Assembly: GCA_023958095.1 (NCBI GenBank)
Contig: JAMLGJ010000005.1
Location: 1 to 64,000, forward strand
DNA from: Microthrixaceae bacterium
GTDB lineage: Bacteria; Actinomycetota; Acidimicrobiia; Acidimicrobiales; Microtrichaceae
DNA length: 64,000 nucleotides
Direction of reading: 5' to 3'
Shown: piece after piece, positions 1-7,388 of the stretch
How the letters are laid out: each line of letters starts with the position of its first letter
Numbering within the stretch: position 1 is the stretch's first letter
Notes under the pieces: generated by a model
What the model saw: only the letters and a program-made list of their open reading frames with translations
Database searches by the model: none
What the model was told of the DNA's origin: nothing
Position numbers and translations under genes: made by a program

Positions 1-1009
1 CCTCGATCCGAGCGCACATCACCCTGCGGTTGTCCGCGTTGAGCACGCACTCGGTGGGCTCGCTGCAGATCGGGCAACGATCTCCGCCCGACACCCGCCG
101 CCACTTGGGTGCGGCGTCGTCGTCGATCTCCTCGGCTTCCGGCAAGGACATCGGAGGGATCCAGAGCCAGTCCGACTCCGGCCGGGACAGCAACCTCGCG
201 TTCTTGTACGCCATGGAGACCGTCAGGATGGTGTAGCCGACGTACCGGGTGCCCTCCCGCTCAACCACCAGCGCTAGGTCAGCTGCGTGGTTCGCATGAA
301 GGCGGAGCGGGAGAAGCAGCTGGATCCGTCCGCGGTGGATTCCCTTCGGCCAGTAGAACTGGGGAACCGCGAGGCGCCAGTTCATCTGGACCCGCTTCCG
401 CGCCTCGTCGGCCGCACCGGTCAGCATGATCCGCCGTTGGACCACATCGGCGGGAAGCTCCTCCGCCGTGCGTTCGGTCAAGCGGTCCAAGACGTGGTTC
501 ACGTTCGGCTCGATCTCGAACGACGGATTGAGCAGGATCTCAGAGGGGTCCTCGAAGAAGTAGGCGGGGCGGAGCCGGTCATGCTCGATCCCACGGAGCC
601 GCCAGTCGGTCGGCGTGACCCACGCCCGGAACACCCAGTTGTCCCGCGCAGGGTCGCGGTGTTCCTGCATCAGGCAGATGATCGGCTCAAAGTGAGCGGT
701 GAAGAGGCCCGTGTTGAAGGCTGCAAAACGCGTGCCGCGCTCGTCCACGGCCTCGACGAACTTCGAGCCACCGTCCTCCTCGAGGAGACGGGCGTAGGTG
801 TACCGCAGGTAGTTCCCGAGAACAGGAAGCCTGCCCGTCGGCTCGTGCGGGTCGTCCCACATCTCGGGCTGCGCGAGCTCGGCCAGTTCGGTCAGCCGGA
901 TGTCCCAGCCCTCACGCTGATCCCGGCCTGAGGGGGCTGGGAACCAAACGTCGTTGAACAGCAGCCCCCCTCGATCCACGGGTCCGGGCGCGTTCGTGTC
1001 GTCCGTCAT
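1..1009 (-). CDS. DUF3825-domain protein, C-terminus cut by window edge
   Basis: Reading the minus strand from an ATG at 1009 gives an uninterrupted frame of 336 codons that runs off the window. The body matches the DUF3825 pattern I know from other bacteria: a PVLGNYLRYTYARL block, then FNTGLFTAHFEPI, PAYFFEDP, an IQLLLPLRL block, and AYKNARLLSRPESDW near residue 280. After the domain comes an acidic linker and then CPIC followed by two more cysteines, which looks like the start of a zinc knuckle. DUF3825 proteins are uncharacterised; some relatives are linked to RNA-binding OST-HTH domains, so an RNA-related role is inference only. An IS256 element begins 66 bp upstream of the start and has probably replaced the native promoter. 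Confidence 0.8.
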   Translation of the reverse strand, partial: MTDDTNAPGPVDRGGLLFNDVWFPAPSGRDQREGWDIRLTELAELAQPEMWDDPHEPTGRLPVLGNYLRYTYARLLEEDGGSKFVEAVDERGTRFAAFNTGLFTAHFEPIICLMQEHRDPARDNWVFRAWVTPTDWRLRGIEHDRLRPAYFFEDPSEILLNPSFEIEPNVNHVLDRLTERTAEELPADVVQRRIMLTGAADEARKRVQMNWRLAVPQFYWPKGIHRGRIQLLLPLRLHANHAADLALVVEREGTRYVGYTILTVSMAYKNARLLSRPESDWLWIPPMSLPEAEEIDDDAAPKWRRVSGGDRCPICSEPTECVLNADNRRVMCARIE

Positions 1010-1075
1010 CTCGACGATCTCCTTCTCTGTCTTTGTCTGTGTCGGCGCTGATGCGCCTCATAAGGTCGTTGGCGT

Positions 1076-1097
1076 CCCGTGGAGTGGTGTAGGTAGG
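1076..1097 (+). repeat. Left terminal inverted repeat of the IS256 element
   Basis: Pairs with 2439-2460; mismatches only at positions 15 and 17 of 22. It lies 66 bp from the DUF3825 start codon. Confidence 0.8.
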
Positions 1098-1173
1098 CGG
1101 TCCACCTGTGAGGTGGGCCATCGCGTGACCCTTGGTGAGAAACGTCCAAGTGACTCATGAAGGAGACCACGCG

Positions 1174-2409
1174 ATGACCCATGACGATGATGCCCGAGTT
1201 GCCGACCTGTTGGCGCGCCTCGGTGATGGTGACAGCAAGGAGCTGTTCCGCCGCCTGCTCGAGGCGGGGATGCAGGAGTTGATCGACGCGGAGCTCACCG
1301 CCGCGATCGGCGCCGGCCCGCACGAACGAACTGACACCCGATCGAATCAGCGCAACGGTTCCCGTTCTCGGCTGCTGTCCACACCGGCGGGGGACGTCGA
1401 GTTGCGGATTCCGAAGGTGCGGGTCGGGTCGTTCTTCCCGTCGCTGCTGGAGCCGCGCCGTCGGGTCGATCGGGCGTTGTGGGGCGTGATCATGACCGCG
1501 TACAGGACCGGCACCTCGACCCGGAAGGTCGATGACCTGGTCCAAGCGCTCGGCTGCGAATCAGGGGTGTCGAAATCGACCGTGTCACGGATCTGCGCAG
1601 GGATCGACGAAGAGGTCGAAGTGTTCCGCACCCGCCGCCTCGATCACGTCGAGTTCCCCTACGTGTACCTGGACGCCACCTACATCAAGGCCCGCATCAA
1701 CCACCGGATCATCTCCCGCGCCGTCGTGGTGGCCACTGGTGTCACCGCGAACGGCGACCGCGAGGTCCTCGGCGTGGATGTCGGCGACAGCGAAGACGAG
1801 GTGTTCTGGACCGCGTTCCTGCGAGGTCTCAAGGACCGGGGCGTCGGAGGCGTACACCTGGTCATCTCCGACGCGCACGCCGGGTTGAAGGCCTCGATCC
1901 CCAGGGTGCTCGCCGGCGCCAGCTGGCAGCGCTGCAAGGTGCACCTGATGCGCAACATCTTGGGCACCGTCCCCTCCGCGTCGAAGGACATGGTCGCTGC
2001 CACTGTGCGCACGATCTTCGCCCAGCCCTCCGCCGAGGCGTGCCGAGCGCAGCTGCACGAGGTCGTCGGCATCCTCGAGCGCCAGTTCCCCAAAGCCGCC
2101 GCGATCCTCGAGGGCGCCGAGGTCGACGTGCTGGCCCACACTGCGTTCCCCCGCAGCCACTGGCGAAAGATCGCCTCCACAAACCCGCTCGAGCGGATCA
2201 ACAAGGAGATCAAACGCCGCAGCAACGTCGTGGGAATCTTCCCCGACGACGCCTCGGTCATCCGCCTCGTCGGCGCCGTGCTCCTAGATCAGCACGACGA
2301 CTGGGCCATCGCCGAGCGCCGCTACCTCAGCGAAGAGTCCATGGCCGCCATCGACACCAACACCGAGGAGGTGAGCACCACCGACACCACCGCGCTGCCA
2401 GCCGCCTAA
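1174..2409 (+). CDS. IS256 (Mutator) family transposase
   Basis: 411-residue DDE transposase that would cut and rejoin the element's ends. The start is the ATG at 1174, eight bases after an AGGAG; an upstream in-frame GTG at 1132 lacks a good ribosome-binding site. The catalytic triad is visible: Asp167 in YLDATYIK, Asp233 in ISDAHAGLK, and Glu340 in NPLERINKEIKRR. The CKVHLMRN segment between the second Asp and the Glu is characteristic of IS256. Length is normal for the family and the frame is intact, so the element may still be active. The tail after residue 385 is Thr/Glu-rich. Confidence 0.95.
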   Translation: MTHDDDARVADLLARLGDGDSKELFRRLLEAGMQELIDAELTAAIGAGPHERTDTRSNQRNGSRSRLLSTPAGDVELRIPKVRVGSFFPSLLEPRRRVDRALWGVIMTAYRTGTSTRKVDDLVQALGCESGVSKSTVSRICAGIDEEVEVFRTRRLDHVEFPYVYLDATYIKARINHRIISRAVVVATGVTANGDREVLGVDVGDSEDEVFWTAFLRGLKDRGVGGVHLVISDAHAGLKASIPRVLAGASWQRCKVHLMRNILGTVPSASKDMVAATVRTIFAQPSAEACRAQLHEVVGILERQFPKAAAILEGAEVDVLAHTAFPRSHWRKIASTNPLERINKEIKRRSNVVGIFPDDASVIRLVGAVLLDQHDDWAIAERRYLSEESMAAIDTNTEEVSTTDTTALPAA

Positions 2410-2438
2410 CCTCAGCTGGCAAGACCGAGGGTCACAGA

Positions 2439-2460
2439 CCTACTTCCACCACTCCACGGG
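2439..2460 (-). repeat. Right terminal inverted repeat of the IS256 element
   Basis: Reverse complement matches 1076-1097 at 20 of 22 positions. It starts 29 bp after the transposase stop codon. Confidence 0.8.
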
Positions 2461-2607
2461 GCACGGCCGTTGGGGTGGGGAGGAACGGGGGACTCACACG
2501 CTTGCGCGTCGGCGTGGCAGATCTGGTCTCGGCTCACCCTCGATCGTTTCGGCACGGGAGCAGGGTTGGCCGTCGCAACAGGTTCCTAGCTCATCAATCT
2601 CCACTCG

Positions 2608-2706
2608 GAGTTGCGTCCATTTGCTCCTCCGACACGAACCGCCACATGTCAGGCGATGAGCCGCCAGTGCCCGGTAGGGGACTGCTGTGGTCGGTCCTCC
2701 GATACC
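2608..2706 (+). repeat. Degenerate repeat copy A (IS-end-like)
   Basis: Hand alignment with 5016-5113 is gapless from 2635 to 2702 at a constant offset of 2,407 bp, with about 50 of 68 positions identical. Shared blocks are CGAACCGCCAC, GATGAGCC(G/A)CCAGTG and GGTCCTCCGA. Both copies are in the same orientation and bracket the AbiE genes. They resemble the multi-repeat ends of actinobacterial insertion sequences, but no matching transposase is present. Confidence 0.65.
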
Positions 2707-2943
2707 AGGTTCTGGGATGTGTCCCAGCCCGACCCGGGGCGTGAACCAGCCCATTTCAGAGGGTCGTGCGAGACGCACGACCTCGCGGTCCTGCAGTGCC
2801 TTCGAAGCCTCTCGCAGTTCGTTGAAGGGCCGAACATCCCGAGGAGCATCCCGTAGGGTCGAGCGACAGCGACCCGGCGACGCGCCAGCGGTAGCCGCAG
2901 CGAACTGGACGATGCGGGGTCGAGCGTCCGAGTCGTCTTCCGG

Positions 2944-2996
2944 GTTGCCTGCTTCGGCGAGTTTCTCGACCTGGGACACTCGCCGAAGCAGGCAAC
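2944..2996. terminator. Perfect 19-bp stem, 15-nt loop hairpin
   Basis: Arms 2944-2962 (GTTGCCTGCTTCGGCGAGT) and 2978-2996 are exact reverse complements around a 15-nt loop. It lies 85 bp beyond the AbiEii stop codon, so it could end the antitoxin-toxin transcript, but neither side has a clear T-run and the stem is longer than usual for a terminator. A mobile-element fold or protein-binding site is also possible. Confidence 0.45.
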
Positions 2997-3080
2997 TCGC
3001 GAGAACGCCTATTGCTTTGCGGGGCGCTGGATCGAATGAGCGAGCTCCTCTTCACGACCTGAATGACTGTCGGACCGGGG

Positions 3081-4043
3081 TCAGAGCAGCGCCGCGTGCT
3101 CGGCGACGCGTTCGCAGATCGCACGCCACGTAGGCAGCGGCTCGCTACCGAAGTACAGCTCCGGCATCGTCGACTCGTACGACTCCTGGAGGCGTACTGA
3201 CGCCGAGGTGGCAGGGTCGAACGCCGGACTGCTGGCGAACCCTTCCGACGGCCTTGCCGACTCACCTTCGCTCCCTCCGAAGAAGCGCTGGGTGATTTCG
3301 TCGATGCTGGCGATGACATGCATGACCTGTGCACGGTCGCGCAGCAGGTCGAGGACTCGGTCATCGCCAAGGAGTTGGTGCACGTCGTAGAAGTGCCGGC
3401 CGCTTCTAGCAGGTGGTAGGAGGGTGTCGTCGGCGCTGAGCTTGAGTGTCAGGTCGTGGATGTGGACGAGCTTCTCCAGCAGGGTGCGGGCGGGGTGAAG
3501 CACCTGAACCTCGAACGAATCGAGATCCTCGAACCCCCCGAGGTCAGTCCCCGCGTCGCTGAGGACATCTCCGAGGAGCGAGCCGATGAGCACTGGCTCG
3601 TAGGGGTGCGGGCCGCCGCGGACGCCCATCTCCAGGAGGACACTCGTTGTGAGCAGCTCTGTCGGGGGACGCGTCGCCGGGTAGCTCACCGAGTAGGCGC
3701 GGTGTCGGCCTGTCTCGGCGCCAGCGCTCATGGCTTCGCCCGAGACGCCATTTGCGGCCGCCGCTCCCATTTCCTTCATGAGCTTGTCGACCGACCCTCG
3801 CCCACGGTCACCGGGCAGCACGAGCACGTCGATGTCTTCGGAGAACCTCGCGACGATGCCGTAGCCCTTCGACAGGCTGGTGCCGCCTTTGAAGATGAAG
3901 TCGTCAGGGAACTGGGCGACGAGGGTCCGCAGGACCTCGCTGACCCAGTAGTCCTTCTCGACCGCCGTCGGGCTGATGCCGAGCCGCTCGGCCGCCGCGT
4001 CGAGCGTCGGCGCGAACTCGGTGGTGTCGCGGAAGAGAGCCAC
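3081..4043 (-). CDS. abiEii: AbiEii-type nucleotidyltransferase toxin
   Basis: 320 residues. The motif GGTSLSKG (53-60) followed by RFSEDIDVLV (66-75) is the nucleotidyltransferase signature of the AbiEii/AbiGii toxin family (PF08843), and DYWVSEVL near residue 31 is also typical. Such toxins modify RNA or protein targets with a nucleotide and belong to type IV toxin-antitoxin systems, in which toxin and antitoxin do not bind each other. A family-typical RSGRHFYDVHQL block follows, aligning with the common KxxRHYxDLxxL segment. The start lies 5 bp after the antitoxin stop, so the two genes are surely co-transcribed. Length is normal and the frame intact. Confidence 0.9.
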   Translation of the reverse strand: MALFRDTTEFAPTLDAAAERLGISPTAVEKDYWVSEVLRTLVAQFPDDFIFKGGTSLSKGYGIVARFSEDIDVLVLPGDRGRGSVDKLMKEMGAAAANGVSGEAMSAGAETGRHRAYSVSYPATRPPTELLTTSVLLEMGVRGGPHPYEPVLIGSLLGDVLSDAGTDLGGFEDLDSFEVQVLHPARTLLEKLVHIHDLTLKLSADDTLLPPARSGRHFYDVHQLLGDDRVLDLLRDRAQVMHVIASIDEITQRFFGGSEGESARPSEGFASSPAFDPATSASVRLQESYESTMPELYFGSEPLPTWRAICERVAEHAALL

Positions 4044-4048
4044 AGGAG

Positions 4049-4747
4049 TCAGCTGGCAGTTGCCAGCGAGTGGTGGTGGGACTCGCTCCGGGCGGGTCGG
4101 ACTGCTCCGGCATCGTCGGGCCGACCGATCGCATCAAGCAGACGACGGAGTCGTTCGCGGACCCGAGGCGGCTCGGTCGCCGACGCCCTCACGATGCGGT
4201 CGAGACGAAGCGTTCCTTCGTCGACGAGCTCTGTGATGTGTCCGGTCGCGACGTCGAGGGGCACTTCGACGAGGACATCCCAATCGCGCAGCACCTCGAG
4301 TAGCGCGACTTCGATGGGCCGCAGGCGCTCGTCGCGACGCTTGACGCTGGCGGCCCGGCTGACGAAACGAACGGATCCAGCACTTCGCGGTGCACGACCG
4401 GGAACGGCGATCGTCTCATGGCGTGGCACTTGGGTGGAGAGTCCGAGCGCGAGTCCAGCGCTCCATCCGGCCGGGCCCGTACCTGCGGCGGCGACGACCT
4501 CGGGCACGAGACGGTCGGGGGAGGGTGGGGCCATGCCGAGGCGGGTGTTCTCGCCACGCCAGTAGAGGCCGCGGCGGACGCGTTGAAGCTCGCCGGCGTG
4601 TGTCAGACGCGAGAGTGCCTTTGCCACGGCGTCGGGTGAGCCGGCGAAGTCCTTGGGGCGCCAGAACCGTTCACGCGAACGAAGGACCTTCGTTCGAACA
4701 TCGCGTGCTACAGGCAGATCACTCACGACGTACAAGATACCACCCAT
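4049..4747 (-). CDS. abiEi: AbiEi-type antitoxin / transcriptional repressor
   Basis: 232 residues, upstream partner of the AbiEii toxin. The N-terminus (SRERFWRPKDFAGSPDAVAK, then ALSRLTHAGELQRVRRGLYWR) is the winged-helix segment of AbiEi-like antitoxins (the DUF6088-type branch), expected to bind the operon's promoter. The middle contains the usual GPAGWSAGLALGLSTQVP segment, and the C-terminal half is Arg/Glu-rich. In the family the antitoxin counteracts the toxin without direct contact and autoregulates through inverted repeats; I did not find a clear operator pair upstream of 4747. Start is the first ATG of the open frame. Confidence 0.85.
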   Translation of the reverse strand: MGGILYVVSDLPVARDVRTKVLRSRERFWRPKDFAGSPDAVAKALSRLTHAGELQRVRRGLYWRGENTRLGMAPPSPDRLVPEVVAAAGTGPAGWSAGLALGLSTQVPRHETIAVPGRAPRSAGSVRFVSRAASVKRRDERLRPIEVALLEVLRDWDVLVEVPLDVATGHITELVDEGTLRLDRIVRASATEPPRVRERLRRLLDAIGRPDDAGAVRPARSESHHHSLATAS

Positions 4748-5250
4748 GGCGATAACGCGCTACGCGAAGTTGACACCACCACTGTGCCGATCCGATGTCA
4801 CGTCCGATGTCGAATGCCACGGCCGCGACGGACGGATCGCGCTGCCCTGTGTCCGACACACCCGGGCACTTGTCATCAATTTGTCCGCGAAGGTCCCGAA
4901 CGCGCCTGGATATCGAACGGCACGCATCGGTATGCGCTGGAACGGCGGATCGCCGAGACCCCTGCAATAGCAGGCCGAACGGATACTCGACAGCATCCCG
5001 GCACGGCTTCCTGGCGAGTTCAAGTCTCTCCTCCCAGACAACGAACCGCCACGGGTGCTCTGATGAGCCACCAGTGGCCGGAAGGGAACACCTGAAACAG
5101 GTCCTCCGACCCCATCGCCCCCGAGGTCAGATCCGGTGCGAAGGCTCCCGAGGCTCACCTGTTGACAGAGGTGTTGCAGTCGTCCTTTCGCCCTTCGGTG
5201 GGGCCTGGGAAGGCGAGGAGTAGGTGTCTGGTCACGGCCTGCTCTTGGGG
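4748..5250. other. 500-bp gene-free stretch with repeat remnants
   Basis: No coding frame here has a recognisable product. It contains repeat copy B (5016-5113) and a short direct duplication TCCGATGTC at 4791-4799 and 4803-4811. The sequence reads like the debris of one or more insertion-sequence ends between the abiE promoter region and the AraC gene. Confidence 0.5.
5016..5113 (+). repeat. Degenerate repeat copy B (IS-end-like)
   Basis: Second copy of the element at 2608-2706, same orientation, constant 2,407-bp offset over its best 68 bp. It lies about 270 bp upstream of the AbiEi start, completing the bracket around the toxin-antitoxin genes. Confidence 0.65.
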
Positions 5251-5979
5251 TCATGCGGTTGCTTCGAGGGCCCCGGCGGTTCGGCTCCATCGTTTGGGGG
5301 GTTGGCCGCAACGTCGTTTGAAGTCTCGGCTGAACTGGGCGGGGCTGGCATAGCCGACGCTGCTGGCGGCGGTGGTGATGTCGCTGCCCTGGGTGATGAG
5401 GGTGGCAGCCGCGTTGAGGCGGAGAGCCTTGATGAACTGCAGTGGGGCGTAGCTGGTGGCGGCTCGGAACCGGCGATCGAACACCGCGCGGCTCATCCCG
5501 GCTCGTTGGGCGATGTCGTCTATCGAGAGCGGCTGATCGAGGTGGTCGCGAATGAGGCCGATGGTGTGGTTGAGCTCGTGGGACTGACCGATGGTGTGCC
5601 ACAGCGTGGGGCCGGCAGGGCCTGATCCGGGCGCCGGCCCGTGTTCGTTGAGGTCGACGAGCAACTCGCTTGCGGCTCTGGTGTTGAGCATGACCTGGAC
5701 ACCGAGGATCGGATGTTCCGCACTGGCCCGGGGTGCTTCGACCTCGATCGGCAGCGTGGCCGGTGCGCAGATGTAGTCACCGGCCCCGCAGCGGTAGGTG
5801 GTGGCGTCGAGATATGCGTACTTGGTGCCCTGCACGACGATGTTGAGCAGCGGTGGCATGACCGCCGGCTGCCGTGGGCTGGGCTTCGCCTTTCGGTACA
5901 GCGATACGCCGTCGAGCCCGGTCGGGAACAGGCCATGGCACGGAGCGTGGGTACCGACGAGGGGCCGGATCTCCTCCAT
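5251..5979 (-). CDS. AraC-family regulator with AraC_N ligand domain
   Basis: 242 residues from ATG 5979. The N-terminal half (LDGVSLYRKAKPSPRQP, LLNIVVQGTKYAYL, GAGDYICAPATLPIE) is the AraC_N cupin-like effector domain. The C-terminal half carries two helix-turn-helix units ending in ASPAQFSRDFKRRCGQPPKRW. A longer frame reaches 6099 but would place a strong palindrome (6020-6050) inside the gene, so I prefer 5979, although its ribosome-binding site is weak. It is divergent from the PPOX-fold gene at 6126, which it likely controls through that palindrome. Confidence 0.85.
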   Translation of the reverse strand: MEEIRPLVGTHAPCHGLFPTGLDGVSLYRKAKPSPRQPAVMPPLLNIVVQGTKYAYLDATTYRCGAGDYICAPATLPIEVEAPRASAEHPILGVQVMLNTRAASELLVDLNEHGPAPGSGPAGPTLWHTIGQSHELNHTIGLIRDHLDQPLSIDDIAQRAGMSRAVFDRRFRAATSYAPLQFIKALRLNAAATLITQGSDITTAASSVGYASPAQFSRDFKRRCGQPPKRWSRTAGALEATA

Positions 5980-6019
5980 GGGCAGAACGGTAGGCCCAGA
6001 ATCGCGTTCAGCGATTGGG

Positions 6020-6050
6020 TTCGATCGGATCGAGCAAGAATCCGATCGAA
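6020..6050. promoter_or_regulatory. 11-bp perfect inverted repeat between divergent genes
   Basis: TTCGATCGGAT at 6020-6030 and its exact reverse complement at 6040-6050 are separated by nine bases. It sits 41 bp upstream of the AraC start and 75 bp upstream of the PPOX gene, the expected place for a shared operator. Confidence 0.55.
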
Positions 6051-6125
6051 TCGTGGAAGCCATGGCGACCGAAGCGTCGTAGCGTGCGAATCCCGGCACC
6101 AGCTTCCAACCCGAGGACCGACGTC

Positions 6126-6629
6126 ATGAAGAAGATCCCCAGGGACGACCCGAGAGCCCAGCACATTGCCACCTCCGAGATCGTGGACCTCGACGGGCTC
6201 ATCGAGTTCGCCACCGGCAAGCACGCCTTCGTGCTCTGCACCACGCGCCGGGACGGCCGACCACAGATGAGCCTCGTGACCGGCACCATCACTCCCGGAG
6301 GCGATCTGCTGATCTCGACCTACCCGCGACGGGCCAAGGCCAACAACGCCCGACGCAATCCCAACGTCTCCGTGCTGGTGATGGGCGAAGGCTTCAACTC
6401 GGCGTGGATCCAGGTCGACGGTGACGCCGAGGTCATCGACATGCCCGACGCCGCGGACACCCTCGTGGAGTACTACCGCTGCATCAGCGGCGAGCACCCC
6501 GACTGGGACGAGTACCGCCAGGCCATGGCCGACCAGGACAAGTCGGTCATCCTCATCCGCCCGACCCGCTGGGGACCCGTCAGCACTGGCGGGTTCCCGC
6601 CCGAGATGTTCGAGGACGCCGATCGTTAG
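6126..6629 (+). CDS. PPOX-fold F420/flavin-dependent oxidoreductase
   Basis: 167 residues. The opening strands (HAFVLCTTRRDGRPQMSLVTG, DLLISTYPRRAKANNARRNPNVSVLV) are the split beta-barrel of the pyridoxamine-5'-phosphate-oxidase-like superfamily, in the branch that in actinobacteria binds F420 or FMN and reduces small electrophilic compounds. WGPVSTGG closes the domain. The ATG at 6126 was chosen because the family begins about 25 residues before the first strand. Divergent from the AraC gene and ending 9 bp from the next, convergent gene. Cofactor choice and substrate cannot be read from sequence. Confidence 0.8.
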   Translation: MKKIPRDDPRAQHIATSEIVDLDGLIEFATGKHAFVLCTTRRDGRPQMSLVTGTITPGGDLLISTYPRRAKANNARRNPNVSVLVMGEGFNSAWIQVDGDAEVIDMPDAADTLVEYYRCISGEHPDWDEYRQAMADQDKSVILIRPTRWGPVSTGGFPPEMFEDADR

Positions 6630-6638
6630 AGGTCTGGG

Positions 6639-7112
6639 TCAGACTTCATCGGGGTCAACACCGGCGGTCGTCAGCGGCAGGCGGTCGGGAAGTGGCCACA
6701 CCCAGAGCGACACGAGCCCGAGCAAACACGGCCCCCCGACGAACACGGCCCAGTGGTCCAGGGCTGCGATCGCCAGGAGGGCACTGGCGGCGGCCACCGT
6801 GGCGATGACCCGCACTGCGACGCCCCGGCGGGTGAGACGGCGTTCGGTTCTACCGTCAACGCCAGCGCAGAGCGCGGCTAGCAGGATGCCAGCAAGCGCT
6901 CCTACCGGGAGGCCGAACACGGCGAACAACAGACCGAGGGCGACGAGGTCCCACTCCGAGCCCGTCACTCGGCCAGCGATCCAGGCGAGGGCGATGCAGA
7001 GCAAACCGTAGAGCGCCGCCAGCGCCACGCCGCGTCGAAGTCCGACGATCAGCCAGCCGGACCCCGATGGGCTCGATGGCCCGACACCTCTATGGTCCTC
7101 AGCGCTCGCCAT
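6639..7112 (-). CDS. Small integral membrane protein, unknown function
   Basis: 157 residues from ATG 7112. Four hydrophobic segments are visible: GVALAALYGLLCIALAWIA, LVALGLLFAVFGLPVGALAG, VIATVAAASALLAIAALDHW and WAVFVGGPCLLGLVSLWVW. There are no motifs I recognise. An in-frame extension to 7241 adds a hydrophilic tail without a ribosome-binding site and is probably not translated. It converges tail-to-tail with the PPOX gene. Confidence 0.6.
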   Translation of the reverse strand: MASAEDHRGVGPSSPSGSGWLIVGLRRGVALAALYGLLCIALAWIAGRVTGSEWDLVALGLLFAVFGLPVGALAGILLAALCAGVDGRTERRLTRRGVAVRVIATVAAASALLAIAALDHWAVFVGGPCLLGLVSLWVWPLPDRLPLTTAGVDPDEV

Positions 7113-7388
7113 GAGCACAGCAGTATTGCTTAGAGTGATCCCGGCTGTGAGCCGTCGTCCAACGCCACTGGTGGGGACAGCGGATGTCGTGCTCCCCGCA
7201 GCAGTTCGGTGTTCAAGTCGAGCTATCCCGGGCCCCTCCACTCAACCCGGGGACCCCAGAGCCTTCACCAGATTTGGAGATACTCAGCGCTCCTGCCGAG
7301 GTCCGGGCTGGGCATACTTGGAGGCCGCCACGAGGGCCCCTCAGGCCAACGACTTGACGCGACGCTCACGACTCCAGAGGTCAGTCCA

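Larger units (their letters stand above)
1076..2460 (+). mobile_element. IS256-family insertion sequence, apparently complete
   Basis: The element is bounded by imperfect 22-bp inverted repeats (1076-1097 and 2439-2460, 20 of 22 positions matching), both outward-ending in CCCGTGGAGTGGTG. It encodes one full-length Mutator-type transposase and nothing else. Size (about 1.4 kb) and organisation are typical of IS256. I could not identify a convincing 8-9 bp target duplication: the flanks are GTTGGCGT on the left and GCACGGCC on the right, so the exact ends may be off by a few bases or the flanks have diverged. Confidence 0.85.
2461..3080. other. 620-bp non-coding stretch with repeat and hairpin
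   Basis: No convincing gene is visible between the IS256 right end and the AbiEii stop codon. It holds the first copy of a 70-100 bp degenerate repeat (2608-2706) and a perfect long hairpin (2944-2996). A 161-codon minus-strand frame (2494-2979) begins inside the hairpin and has no recognisable domain, so I treat it as chance or as a remnant. Confidence 0.6.

Noticed and set aside
287-931. Plus-strand 214-codon frame at the left edge
   Set aside because: Antisense to the DUF3825 gene, which has clear domain signatures.
1060-2475. Target-site duplication of the IS256 element
   Set aside because: GTCGTTGG on the left and GCCGTTGG on the right are similar but not placed at the repeat ends, so they do not support a duplication.
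2494-2979. 161-codon minus-strand gene before the AbiE toxin
   Set aside because: Starts inside the hairpin with no ribosome-binding site and shows no family signature.
2944-2996. Integron attC site
   Set aside because: The ends have the core-like GTT/AAC in the wrong orientation and the stem is perfect, whereas attC sites have imperfect stems with extrahelical bases. No integrase is present.
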